64,000 nt of DNA from positions 2,647,529 to 2,711,528 of the forward strand of contig OX638132.1 of NCBI GenBank assembly GCA_951804985.1. The letters are read 5' to 3'. Every line of letters begins with the position of its first letter. Position 1 is the stretch's first letter. Below, piece after piece: positions 49,301-61,724 of this stretch. The translations under genes were made by a program, and so were the position numbers. Source of the DNA: Dryomyza anilis (taxonomy: Eukaryota > Arthropoda > Insecta > Diptera > Dryomyzidae). The notes under the pieces were generated by a model. That model did no database searches, was not told the DNA's origin, and worked only from the letters and a program-made list of their open reading frames with translations.

Positions 49301-50145
49301 GGAAAGGTTCATATTTTATTTTGTGATAAAGTTTTCATCTGCTACTTGTCGAAATCGTGCGATAACTTGCGATATAAAGTACCAAAAACGGCCTTTTTTG
49401 CAACTTTGACTCGATTTTGTGCAAAATCTCTACGTGTAGGGAAAATTCCGAGTACGCAGCAAGAATCAGGAGACCGAAATCTACAAGAAATGATAAGTTT
49501 CATTCCTGTGGACGCCAACAACCCTCAATTTGTAGAACAGTGTTATCAAAGTTTTTTTTTAGGGTAAATGATTGTTAAATTTATATAAATAAAAATGAAT
49601 TTAAATGTCAAATTCACAGTAAAACTTCCAATAATGCGATTTACCATATACAAAATGACAAATACAAAATCATAAATGGCTGAAACAGATATTATTTTTT
49701 TTTGAAATGTTGTATTTAGTTTTTTTTATTTTGGAATAAAACTGAAACGTGCATTAAACTTATTGTGAATTTTCATTTTATTTTAAAAACATTTGGTTTC
49801 GATTTCGGTTTTCATATTTTTTTTACCATATTTAGAATATATAAAATTATATGCATACACAAAAAAAAATACAAAACTAATGGGTTATATTAATTAAAAT
49901 CGACTTTACTCAATATTTGAAGAAAATGCTCTTAATTTTAATAATGTTTCGCATTTCCTTCAATTACAATGCTAAAAACTATTTGTTAATGCTCGAAAAT
50001 ATAAAATTTGAAAGTGACCATTTATTATAAAAATTCTAAAATAAAGTTAAAAATTTGCTCAAAAAAATGTAAACTTCCTAAAAAATAAATACTTTTTTTA
50101 TTAATATGATCCAATGTCTTCTTTATTCCTAAAATTCACGAAATG
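46346..50145. other. Intergenic DNA with unique patches
   Basis: 47090-47700 is a unique, G+C-richer patch with CTGCTGCC and GCAAC words. 48540-48960 is another unique patch, including an isolated 61-codon frame and TATATAAAG (48827-48835) with no recognisable domain. The rest is A+T-rich. Confidence 0.4.
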
Positions 50146-51640
50146 AGCAATATTTTGATATGGAAATTTCCCCGATATAGAGAGATCTCCTTAATGGAAT
50201 ATATTATTTCCGAAAATAAAATTTCAAAATGGAAAATTTACCCAAATGATCAATTTTTGATAATCCATACATTCTCCATATGAACATTTTCTCGAAAGGA
50301 CATTTTTCAGAAGACGAATATTCGCCAAACTAAAAATGTACATGAAATGAGCACATACTCTAAATAGACACCTCGTCGAATATATTAATCCCGAAAAATC
50401 GCTTCCGATATGGAAAATTCCCTCAAATGGATAGTTTTCCTAAAACAAACTTTCCCGAAATTAAATGTTGTTGGAATGGAAATTTTTCTCAAATGAATAA
50501 TAACAAAAACACTTTCTTGAAATTAACATTTTCCAGAAATGGACATTTTTTCTGAATCTACTGTTCCTCAATGGAAACATATGCAAAATGAACATTTCGC
50601 TAAAATATGTTCTGAAACATAAACATTTACAAAATTAACCTCTTCCATAAAATCGAAATTACCCTGAAATGAAAACATGTTCTGGAAATTTGTCCAGTCC
50701 TACGCCGCACATTCTTGGATTAATTAAACCAATCCAAACCGATATCAGGAAAAGGAAACTAAACAATATAATCAGGTCAGCTGGTAAAAGAATAAAGCAT
50801 ATTTTCCAGAAACCCTACCAATTGAGTACTACACGATCACTATTCAATAAATCGAAATGGAGATTCCTCTGATATAGACACATTTCCGTAATGGACCTTT
50901 CCCTGAAATAGAATATTTTCGGAGAAAACACTTTCCGAAATGTAAATTTTCCCCAAATCGACAATTGTCGAAAATCGACATTTCCCGAAATGCTTATTTT
51001 CTCGAAAGAACATTGGAAATACAACAAAATTAAAATTTACATGAAATGACCATTTTACTCAAAATGGACATTACTCCGAAAAAGATAATTAAAAAAAATG
51101 AATGCACTAGGGAAGTGACATAGTTAATAGCTCTACCAGTTATGATTTCAAGCGGGGTACAACATATCTTATTAGATCGCAAATAATGATGAAAACTTAC
51201 TCAAAAAGGATACTTTCTCGAAATGAAAATTCCCGTAACGAATTTTTTCCGATATGGAAACAAGCATCCCAAAAATGGATATTTTACTGAAATGAGAACT
51301 GATTCATAATGGATATTTTCCTGAAAAATATTATTCACAATGAAACATTTTTCCGAAATGGATATTTCTACGAATTTAAAATTGTACAGTACATAAAAAC
51401 TTCACTAAATCAATAAAATATGGAAAAAATATGAAAAAATTGATTTTGAAAAAGTTTTAATCCGAAACGAACATTTTCCCCAAATGAAAATTTTCGAAAA
51501 ATAAACTCAGCCTCTAATTAAAAATTATCTCCGACATGACACTTCCCGGTAAGTAAGTTTCCCGAAATTAAATCTTTTCCGATACTAAGACTTTCTCGTA
51601 ATGTTTATTTTTCGAAAATGAAAAAAGATAAAAATGAAAT
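50146..51640. repeat. Decayed foldback-type motif field
   Basis: About 1.5 kb in which eroded forms of TTTCCCCGAAATGGACA recur every 15-25 bases (TTTCCCCGATATAGAG, TTTCCCGAAATTAAAT, TTTCCGAAATGGATAT). This is the motif of the foldback element in the intron at 1066-1740, but here without clean inverted arms. It is probably a much older and longer relative. Confidence 0.65.
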
Positions 51641-53011
51641 TCTATAAATATTAAATTGAATCATTAATTGTTATTTAGTATTTCCTACATAGTGCTTTTA
51701 AAGGTAACGCTCTAATTTTTCAACGACTGCAGACAGCAGTTCAGGTACTTCACAAGAAACTATTTTCACTACAACATTTAGCTCTCTACTTCTACTACTT
51801 ATTCCATTTCTACTTTAACTGCTGCAATGCAAACATATCACATAACTCATGAGTGCACTGCGCCTCCTCGAACTCATTGAATGCTGCTCCTGCTGATTTC
51901 CTGCAGGACTCTGTGGGTGCCTGGCTCATTTGCTCGTCTGTTTACTGCATTATTTTTGTTGGTTTTCGTTTCTTTTAGTTTGTTTGTTTGTCGTCGTGTG
52001 TTGTTCCAATCATGCTGCCTTAAAACAGCAAACATGACCCACATGCGCCCTACGTGAAGCACATTTGTGCCAAGCGAAGCCAAGCGCAGCAGGCAAAGAC
52101 GTGGCAAAATTCGTCGCCAAAGTTGGCATCATGTGTGTGTTTTGTGTTTTGCTCCATTTTGTGCACCCACTGTGAGTTTTTGTGCGGTGTGCGTTCGTGT
52201 GTGTCAATACGAAGAAGAAGAAGAAGCAGAGGAGGATAAATAAGTAGAAAAGTGAGGAGGCGAGCCGCAGTAGAATGGGAAGAAATGCATTCAGTATGGT
52301 TGCGATTTCCTGTCGGATGTAAGCAATTCACTGAAGCATAATTTTTAAAAATCACACAAAATGTCACATTGAATTCATTTCATTTAATGTTGTCGATGGG
52401 GACGTCGAAATCATTAACTGCATTTTTTAAATATTATAATCTCGTTATTTATTCGAATGAAAATAAATAATTTTTAAGATTATTCTTTGAAGCCTATAAG
52501 GAGAGCTATACAATACATTTATATATCAAATAAATTTATTTTTATTTATTTCAGTACAACATTTTGTGAATTCAATATAAAATCACATATTTTGATATAA
52601 TTATTACAACAAAATTTGTACCCCTCTATGACGCTCTGTATATGATTTACAGCCTTTTGAAGTTTAAAAAAGTACTTAATAAAAAATTCTTTTACCATAC
52701 ATAAATATTGTAATATTTCATCTAGTTTATTGAAAAATAAATTAAAATCCATTAAATTGTTTTGTGAATTGGTGTGTAAATAGTCAATTTATTTAACTTT
52801 TTATTCAATGTGCAAATATTGACATTTATAAATATTATTTTAATAGTTTCGCACACCATTGCATCGCATTAAAATATTAGTCATGAGGTCGGCATTATTT
52901 GCATCTGATAAATTTAGTCCACTTACAGTAAGTGCTGCAGTTTTAGAAATTAATTAATTTTGTTTTTATCTGACATTTTAAAAGTTGAAAAGAACATCAA
53001 TATTTACTTTG
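51641..53011. other. Intergenic DNA with a unique patch
   Basis: 51830-52330 is unique and less A+T-rich, open on both strands (51874-52367) but without a recognisable domain. The remainder is A+T-rich. Confidence 0.4.
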
Positions 53012-53209
53012 ATTATAATAATATAATATAATAACTACGGCCGAGCTCTATCACCACTTTGACCTGTGCGTGTTATATTTGTACTCAAAGTGGTGGGACC
53101 TACAGTTTATTGCCGAATCCGAACGGCGGGTGAGAGCTTTTCATAGGCATGGTTTTACTCTCGTAGGTTTGCCATTTACTGCCGAGAGGTAGTGCGGTAT
53201 AGAAAAATG
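53012..53209 (-). mobile_element. SINE copy lacking the tRNA head
   Basis: Shares the SINE body of 45456-45764: GTGCGTGTTATATTTGTACT, GTTTATTGCCGAATCCGAAC, TTTACTCTCGTAGGTTTGCC and GCCGAGAGGTAG. A TAATAATATAATATAATAA tail stands at the left. It stops at TATAGAAAAATG, so the tRNA-like 5' part is absent, as in a 5'-truncated insertion. Confidence 0.8.
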
Positions 53210-55740
53210 GTGCGATTTTTGTCTGTTTGAAATAATTGAAAAAATGTCCGAACTTCTTTGATCCTGCCAAATATTTTGTCTGAGGTATTTAAACTGGAGT
53301 ACCTATATTTCAAACACTAGAGAAAATTTTATAAAACAAACACCTGACAATCATACAAAATTGTTGCAGTTTTTTATGTCGGCAAAATTGTACGATATCG
53401 AATTAGATCTTGTACCAAAATCGAAGGCCAAATCGTACTAAAACTGCATAAATAGTTCAAAGCAATATATCGCAGTTTTTTTGTTTTTCGAAACGATTCT
53501 AGATTATTATTGCATCAAATAGTTAAAATATATCGAGATTTATTTGAAAAGCATTGCGATATCGATGTGGAAAATGTTTAATGTTTAAATTATCCTAACA
53601 TAAAATTTGACTCTACGAAAATTAAAAAATTTTAATAATTAGCAACAAGATTGGATTTTTGTTATCAAAGTTTGTTCGAGAAAACTTCAAGGCATAAATC
53701 ACATGTCAGACTGGTAACCAATTTTTTTAGATTTTTCGATACAAATAAAATTCCGTATATAAATTTGATATTTGAATAAATTTGAAAAGGTTTCCTTTTT
53801 ATGAACTTTTAATTTAAATTACAATGACAGCGACCATTGATTAGATGTTCAGATTTAGGACTTATGACGAAGTTGCTTTTATTTCCTTAAAGCGAGGTTT
53901 GCTGCATTCTACGGTCAAGAGTTTTTTTCTACAAAAAGTGATTATTGATTCATTTTTTGAAACTTTAAAGCAATGTATCTTTGGAGAAGGTCAGTGTTGA
54001 ACTCTGGTAGTGTTGGTGTGGAATGTCTCTAATACAAAAAAAAAATACTTACTAAAAAAAATTAAAATGATTCCAATACCAGTTTGTGCAAAGCAAGTTT
54101 CTTGGTTAAAAACTTGTCGTTTTTTTTTAATAAAAGTCCAAAGTCTGATTACGGCTTTATTTGATACTGGAACTAATTCCGAAAATGGTTTTGTTAAAAA
54201 AGGTCCAGTTTTTAAGATTTTTAAGTTTTAATTATTTTTCTCTCCTTTTATTTTTAATAGTCGAATCAAAAACAATAATGTAATTTTCTTTTCGGTGTTA
54301 GACGCACAATACTATGCGCTACCATATATTCTTTATATATGCCAATATATGCCATAATATATCCAACGGAAATTCAAAACTCTACAATAAATTTTAAATT
54401 TTATGAATAAAAAACAATATTACTTGATGAAAAAAATGTAAAAATTATTGTTATGCCATTTTTCAAAGTCATGTATAATATTTAAAATGACAATTAGGAA
54501 AATAAATTAAGACTCTTTATCAAAAACTTATTAATATCTTATTATTAAATGTACCTACCTAATAATGTACCTACAAAAATATTGATTTTTTAGAATGAAT
54601 ATAATCATAATATGGACAATTTAAATTTGTTTGTAAATTATTCATAATATTCAATATGATGAATATTGTTGAACTAATATTTTTTTCAGTTATTAAAATT
54701 CAAAAATATCTTTAAAAGTAATTTAAAAAAAAAATATTAAAAAAAAAAATTCAAAAAAAAAAAAAATTTAAAAAATAAATTAAAAAAAAAAATTAAAAAA
54801 AAATAATTTTACAAAAAAAAAAATTTTTTTGAAAAAATAAATGGGTCCGAAACAATTTCAAAAAAAAATTAAAAAAAATAAATTTCCAAAAAAAAAAATA
54901 AAACGTTCAATAAAACTGTGAGCTAAACTCTTAAAAAGTATTAAAAAATAATAATAAAACTAAAAAAATACTTATAATATAATTAAAAAAAACTTTCAAT
55001 AATACTGCCACAAAAACATAAAATAAAACTGTGAATAATACTGACAATAATTTTTGGTAAATAAAATAGATCTTTGCCACAACATCATCAGCATTTAATT
55101 GTCTTGGTACGAGCCACAGATTGGATGCAAAGCACTGCAACACCGGCAACAGCTGTGGCGCAGAAACTCTAATCTGAAAATGTTTACAAAAGTCAAGTAA
55201 CATAATTTTCAGCTATTATTATTCTAGCGAAAGCTGCTTAAGCCTGTCACCTACACATGGCTCTGTCACAATATTGTCACAGTAGTAGCAGGAAGCGCTG
55301 TGGGCCAAGTGCCGCACACTCAGACAATTTACTAAATAAACTGATGAGTCTCGACGGCAGGCAAACGTGATCTGTTTTTATTGCACGTGTTATACGCACA
55401 GAATCGAAACACCCAAACACACAGAGCCCAACACACGGAGCCACTTACAAAAACAATTGGATTTTGCATTACCTCTCAACACCAAATCCTTTTTCTGTGG
55501 CATAAGCCATCAACTTAAGCCTTTGGCAGCCCTTTAAGCTTTACCTTTAATGTGAGCCATAAAATTGGTGCAACGATTGAATGTTGTTGGCAACACATAA
55601 AAGATTGTGCGGATTATGATATGTGTTGGTTGATTTATCCACTTGGAGTTATAAACGATTTTGATGATATTCGATTTATTGAATGTTACACTGAACAATA
55701 TATGTACATTATTCCGATATCTCTTACGAAAACCTACACC
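53210..55740. other. Intergenic DNA without a supported gene
   Basis: 54716-54905 is a near-homopolymeric A tract. 55060-55540 is a unique, G+C-richer patch with CACAC and CAGCTG words. Small open frames have no recognisable content. Confidence 0.4.
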
Positions 55741-56480
55741 AGACAAAAATTTTGGCAGGGTTGAGGCAGTGTAAAAACATATTTTGATATATTTCAAACA
55801 GACAAAGGCGGAGTTTGTATCAACAGCTGTCTACTTTTTGCACGTTACCCAAATATTTCGTGAATGCAATCTGCATTATACTTCCAAAAATATTCCATTT
55901 ATCTGTGTGTTTGACGGATATATGACCGAAATATTCCTGAAAAATTACAAAAATTTAGTTTTGAGTTCGAAAAAAAAGCTTATCCCAGACAAAATTTTTG
56001 GCAGGTTAGAACAATTTTATCGAAATTTTGTCTGTTTCGATAAAATTTCGGAGTTTGTATCACGAGTTGTCTGTTTTCTGCCAGTTTCCAAAATATGCCG
56101 CAAATCTGCTCTCTAAATTCCACAAAATTTTGCAATCTGCTTTATACTTCCCAAAATATTCCATTTATCTGTGTGTTTGCCGGAAATATGCCAGAAATAT
56201 TCCTTAAAAATGCCAAAAATTTGGTCTCGAGTATGAAAAAAAAGCTTACCCCAGTCAAAATTTTTGGCAGGGTCGAGGCAGGTTATCAAAATTGTATCGA
56301 CATATTTCAAACAGACAAAGACGGAGTTTCTATCACAAGTTGTCTTTTTTCTGTCGGTTTCCAAAATATGCCGTGAATCTGTCATTGAAATTCTACAACA
56401 TTTTACAATCTGCTGTATACTTCCCAAAATATACCTTTTATCGGTGTGATTGTCGGAAATATTCCCGAAATATACCAGAA
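55741..56480 (+). repeat. Three tandem units of a repeat of about 250 bp
   Basis: Each unit starts near AGACAAAATTTTTGGCAGG (55741, 55987, 56253; spacing 246 and 266). It then carries in order TTTCAAACAGACAAAG, CGGAGTTTGTATCA, TTGTCTGTTTTCTGCC, AATCTGC, TATACTTCCCAAAATATTCC and ATTTATCTGTGTGTTTG. Open frames on both strands follow the repeat and are not genes. Confidence 0.75.
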
Positions 56481-57249
56481 AAATGCGAAACAATTTGTCT
56501 CGGGTACGTTCACGAAGAGAATTACATTTTAGTTAATTGGAGATAAGAAAAGAATGCTTCATTCCGTGGAGCAAATAGAGTTATAATGGTGTTCGTGGTA
56601 AAAATAAACTTATGCTTATATTTATCAATTTGTTGCAGCTTTACTAATATCCTTTATTTGTAGATAAATCTGCGCTTAATAGTATCAACGATAAAGGCAT
56701 CATTTATTATTATTGTTATTCAATTTATTATCTGATATATGCAACTCCAAGGCACTGCAAAATGCACAACGTTGTGCATTAGAAGATAAGCGCACTCAGC
56801 AGCATTGAGTACATTAAGGAAGAGCTGTGGATTCGAGCACTGACAGGACTTCATGCTAATGTCTACAACTATCAACTTCTGCCCAGCCGACATTGTTTAA
56901 TGTTGGCGGCAGCATCAGCAGCACCTTCAACGTTGACTTTGTCGTATTGTGGTTGCAGGCGACAAAACATTAATCTTTTTGATGGATTTATGCAACATGC
57001 AGTAAAGCGTATGAATACCAAGCAAACTAATGATGTTGCTACATAAGAAAATCAATGCATTGAAACGATTACATAGAGACAACAAAACAAAAAACATTAG
57101 AGAACAAGTTTAGAGCAACTTAAAGATAATTTTGCTCTTACGTCACGAAATTTTTATATCTTGATTATATTTATTTTTTTATATTTTATCTTTATTATTT
57201 TTTTTTTTTTGAGATTTTTTCAATTGTGTAAATTAAAAAGTATCACTAG
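56481..57249. other. Intergenic DNA with a unique patch
   Basis: 56740-57020 is a unique, balanced-composition patch with TGCAAC, GCAGCA and CAGCAGC words. No gene is supported. Confidence 0.35.
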
Positions 57250-57610
57250 ATAAAATAAATGGCATTTTTTTCGGCAAACCCACAGATTAATAGAATATTA
57301 TGGAATGTATATAGCAGATTCAATAATTTTAATGGTAGATTTGGGAATGGACATCAAATAAACAGCTTGTTATACAAACTCCGCCTTTTTCTGTTTGAAA
57401 TATGTCTAAAAAATGTTTCTAAACTACTATTTAAATTAAAAAGTATCCCTGAACAAAATGCTTTGCATTTTTCAAAACAATTTGCGGAAAACACACAGAT
57501 AAATGGATGTTTGTAAAGACAAAGATTTTAAAGACAGATTCACGACATATTTTGGGAACAGACAAAAAACGGATAGCTTGTGATACAAACTCCGCCTTTG
57601 TCTGCCTACG
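57250..57610 (-). repeat. Repeat of about 250 bp, inverted locus
   Basis: Carries the reverse complement of the 55741-56480 unit in about one and a half copies: TTATACAAACTCCGCCTTTT, TCTGTTTGAAATATGTC, CACACAGATAAATGGA, TTGTGATACAAACTCCGCC. Confidence 0.65.
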
Positions 57611-57987
57611 GGAATATTTTATCAACTGTCTTAGTTCTCATTCTTTTATATGAATCAATTACTTTAATTCGGAGTTTTCTTAGAATGAGGTTAATTAACT
57701 CCTCCTGCAGGCCTTTAGAACTGTCACTGAACTGGTCTTCAATTGAACTGGAACTGGTATTATGTTGAAAATTATCTAATTGAAGACTAGTTCAGCAATA
57801 GGCCATACAGGTGGTGCCAATTTACCCCTTTTTAGAAGGGGTCTTATTAAATCTGTTCGCTTCTTGTTAGACCTGTTCGTCAAAAAAATGTTTCTAACTA
57901 CATCGACCCTGTACAGTGAATTTAATACAACAAGTTCAGGGTCGAGATAGAAAATTGAAATATTAAACCCGAAAAAAAGGCTACTAT

Positions 57988-58112
57988 TCTCGGTAGCCAG
58001 TTTTTAGTGCGTTCGTCTACGAGCCAAATAGTTCCGTAGCACAGCCTCAAATATGGGATGGGACTAACATCTTTTCATAGAAAACATTTTTCCATACCGC
58101 GCTACTTCTCGG
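57988..58112 (+). mobile_element. SINE copy with eroded tRNA head, 3'-truncated
   Basis: Reads CGGTAGCCAGTTTTTAGTGC, GTTCGTCTACGAGCC, then ACATCTTTTCATAGAAAACA and CCGCGCTACTTCTCGG, matching the first 120-odd bases of the SINE at 45456-45764 read on its own strand. The A box is damaged and the B box is lost, so it is an old dead copy. Confidence 0.75.
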
Positions 58113-59717
58113 CACACAATATGCCTAAACGTTCTAAAATGTGATGAAATGCATTATTTTCGGAACCCCTCAACCGATTTTTAAAATTTAAAAAGTATTC
58201 TATAGAGCATTTTTAAGAGAACAAAAGTAATTTGTAATTTTGAATATAAAAATCAGCAAAAGATGACACTTATTTCATGAAGAATATTTCAAAAAATTAA
58301 CAAAATCAAAAAATTTTATTTTTTTAATAGCTAACATTAAGATCTAAATCGAATGGACAATATATTTTTTACTTTTAAAGAAATAAACATATACAAAAAG
58401 CGTTATTTTAAAATAAATGAACATATTTCAAAAGTTAATTTCAGACCGCAATGAAAGAATGAGGCATATGAGATATATTTACGAAAATGCTTAAATCACA
58501 TGTTTCACAATCAACCAATCACGCTCATTTTCAATATCCGATAGCGCATATATACCGGATTAAAAGTGTCTCTACTTAGTTTACTTTGGACTTCTGGTTT
58601 TTCTGTATACATGAACAACACAGAAACAGACATACATTAAGGCGTACAGACAATTGGTCATACAGTCAGAAAGAAAGACAAACATCGCTAAATCGCCTCA
58701 ATAGGTAAAGCTTGTACAAGATATTCCATCTGGGTGCTGCCAAGGTATACCTTTAAGTGTAGCGTATCATAAATGTAGACTGTAATTTCCACATGCATCT
58801 TCTTGCAATCGTGCAACTTTTCTTTAATTTACTCGCTTTCCAACTTTGCTAATTGCTTAACAACCTTTAGCCATTTTGTTTGCACTCGATTGAACTTTGA
58901 TAAACATATAAAAAAAAACACAAAGTAGAAAATGCTTTGAGAAGAAAATGCAAACAAAAACATAAATTAAAACTTTCTTCGCCTTGCGTTTGTAAAGATT
59001 AATGACTGAAGGGGCATCTTTATTTTCTTTTGCATAAAAATAATTTTTCTTACACTTTTAATAATATTGTGGGTGGCACATTGTGCTATGGCGAAGAAAC
59101 TTTTAATTGTACATAATCCAACAACTCTCCGCCAAGCATAATAAGTTTCAGTAATAATTGAGATAACAGATAACAAGGAGTTGTTGGAGGCAATTGGATG
59201 TAAGAGAAATGCAACAAATGTTAGAAAATCATATAAAAAAAAAATGAAGTAATTCATAAAATTTGTAAATACCTCAGTAATCTTAACTCAGACAGTATAT
59301 CTTGATGATATTTAAATTTTTTAAATTGTAAAGTGCAGATTTATTACATAATGCATCTACGTAGAATGTTTAATTTTTTGTGAAAGCAAATTCACTAGAA
59401 ATTATACATAGATTTTCAATTTCACTCAAAGTAATGCCAATAATTTTACCAGCTAAAAATTTTAAAAATGTGGAAAAAAATTAGTGCCGTGCTATGCAGC
59501 TATTTATACTGTGCGGCAAATGACGAGAAAGAGAAAAACCATAAAGAAATAAAAAAATCACAATATTCTTAAAAATTATAACAAGAAATTGCTTGAAAGC
59601 TATGGGTGGGAAACTAATAAAGAATGTAAAATGTTCTAATGAGAGTAAAATGTAAAATAAGACGAGATAAAGTTTTAGTTTTTAGAAGTTGGAGTTTTTT
59701 TAAAGTGCTTTACTTGA
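58113..59717. other. Intergenic DNA without a supported gene
   Basis: A+T-rich. A 96-codon minus-strand frame at 58967-59257 is open without a recognisable domain. Confidence 0.4.
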
Positions 59718-60719
59718 CCCGGGTACGTCTATTGGACCAATTTGGTCCAAATTGAATTTTGTTTGTATATATCTTCAAAACGGTTAAAGGTATCGCTCTG
59801 AAAATTTTTGGCGGTGAATTACTTCAGTAAAGGGATATATATTCGATTAAGAAATAAACATATAACGGCTACAAATGTCTTATTTGGAAATAGTAACACA
59901 TAATTCAATTTGTACCAAACTGGTCCCTTAGTGTATTTGTGACCACATTTTTTCATAATTTTTGTGCAAAAGTCACAAACCGATATTAAACCGATATTAA
60001 AAAAAATACTTTCCTTGCGTATATTTGTTATTATATTGAATTTGTTTATATTTTATCGATGTTTGGAAATATTTGCTAACAACTGGAAATGTTAAATAGT
60101 TATCCTCAATCTTCATTTTTAAAACTCCCCGGACATACATTACGAATTGTATAATAACAAATTTATAACTCTGTTTAGTTGCTCATCATAATTTAATTAA
60201 ACTCTAAATAAAAATTTTTCAATTTCCATACAAATTGCCTACCCTAGTAGAAATTTGCCCGATGCGCCATAGGGAAATGATCGGGTTTTCGTTGGGTAAA
60301 CCCTATTAGAGAAAATATGATCATTGCCTTTGCATGCCCTTATCATGCTTACCATACCAGAATTTACATTATCTAAATAGTCAATGTTCCCGATCATAGC
60401 TACATTATTTGTTCCTCATAACGAAATTAGCATCAGACAATGATCGAGCTTTAATGAGAGAAACCCTATAATGCTCGGGCTCTGACAAGGCAATTGTCGG
60501 GTAAATAATAAAATGGGAAATTGCCCGATCAGTATATGATCATGGCATGAGGTCAGTACATGCGTTACAAGGACATTATGGGCCTCGTCATATCCAGATC
60601 ATCTCAAATAATGACATGATCACTTCATGACCATGGCCTACCAAAATTTCTACTAGGGTATTGGACCAAATCGGTCCAAATTACCTTATTAAGTAGGATT
60701 TTTTTTCGACGTACTCGGG
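59718..60719. mobile_element. piggyBac-type non-autonomous element
   Basis: The left end TTGA-CCCGGGTACGTCTATT and the right end, whose reverse complement reads TTAA-CCCGAGTACGTCGA, form inverted ends next to a TTAA target (left side mutated to TTGA). This is the signature of piggyBac-family insertions, whose inverted repeats begin CCC. Subterminal TTGGACCAA..TTGGTCCAA occurs near both ends. There is no transposase frame. It is interrupted by the MITE at 60242-60658. Confidence 0.7.
60242..60658. mobile_element. TA-flanked MITE nested in the piggyBac-type element
   Basis: Perfect 15-bp inverted ends CCCTAGTAGAAATTT (60242-60256 and 60644-60658), each bordered by TA (60240-60241 and 60659-60660). 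A TA duplication fits a Tc1/mariner-type origin. The interior is G+C-richer than its host and carries several GATC/ATGATC words. There is no coding capacity. Confidence 0.8.
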
Positions 60720-60890
60720 TTAACGGAAATCTGCTGAAATACAAAAATATATTTTAATAACATATAAAATATAGGAATTGAAGCCGTACCGGAGACCGTT
60801 ATACGTACATTCAAAATTTACATCGAAAATCAAAGTTACCAATATAATCGGTTTCAGTTTTATAACGGTTTCAAAAATTAATGTAAAACG

Positions 60891-60967
60891 AGTTGGGAAA
60901 GTTAGGTCACATGGGTAAGTTCGGTCACAAGGGGCGGACTTTTATAGTCGTTCGGGCCCGACTATGG
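60891..60967 (+). repeat. Dispersed GGTTAGGTCACATGGG repeat, copy
   Basis: Reads GAGTTGGGAAAGTTAGGTCA, CATGGGTAAG and then GGGGCGGACTTTTATAGTCG. A hairpin AGTCG..CGACT follows, as in the copies at 29917 and 45384. It abuts the DINE-like element. Confidence 0.5.
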
Positions 60968-61688
60968 AATACCCTTCACCTTTGGTGGGGATATTAATGT
61001 GGGATATTTAATTGCATACCTTAATTTTAAAGTTTTTTAATAATGCTGAACCTCCCCACCCTCAGAATATTATTCACATATCAGAAATTTACGTCTTATA
61101 TCCCTATAAATTCAAAAATTTATATAAAAGTATAAAAAAAACTAATAAAAAAAAATAGAAACATATAATTGGGCGGACAACGTCTATATTTAAAATTTTG
61201 AAAGGCTAATATTTCATAAATTTGATTTTAATAAACCCGGGAAATAATGAAAAAAAAAGTGGACGGAACACGCCCATTTTTGGACCACATATTTTTAGGT
61301 GAATTATGACAATATGTTTTAAATTTTATACCTATATCTTGAATAATTTTCGAGTTATTAGTTCCTAAAGAGTTATATAAAAGTGACTTGTATGGGAGGT
61401 GGGCGTGTCCGTTGACCGATTTGGCTCATTTTCAAACTCAGTTCCTACTTTATATAATAATACGAAATTTGATCGCATTCTGATCAGTATTTCTCAAGTT
61501 ATTCTGTATTCGGACTGCAAGACAGCAAGACGGTCAGACAGACAGACAGACGGACATGGCTAAACGGACTCGGGTAGTGATGCTGATCGAGAATATATAC
61601 ACTTTTCCATACCGGACACGCCTCCTAAGGGGCGTTACAATATATGCACAAAGTTAATATACCCTGTACCTCATAGGTGTAGGGTATA
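60968..61688 (-). mobile_element. DINE-like element
   Basis: On the minus strand it starts with a stem-loop at 61688-61658 (arms TATACCCT and AGGGTATA, 31 bases). AACTTTGTGCATATATTG, TAACGCC, GTATATATTCTCGATCAGCA, GCCATGTCCGTCTGTCTGTC and tracts with GGGCGTG/GTGGGCGG follow. The far end reads GAATACCCTTCACC on the plus strand, an inverted match to TATACCCTACACC. The order and wording fit DINE/INE-1-like Helentron remnants of flies. Confidence 0.7.
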
Positions 61689-61724
61689 AAAACATACTTA
61701 AACTATTAATTTTGTTCAAAATAT

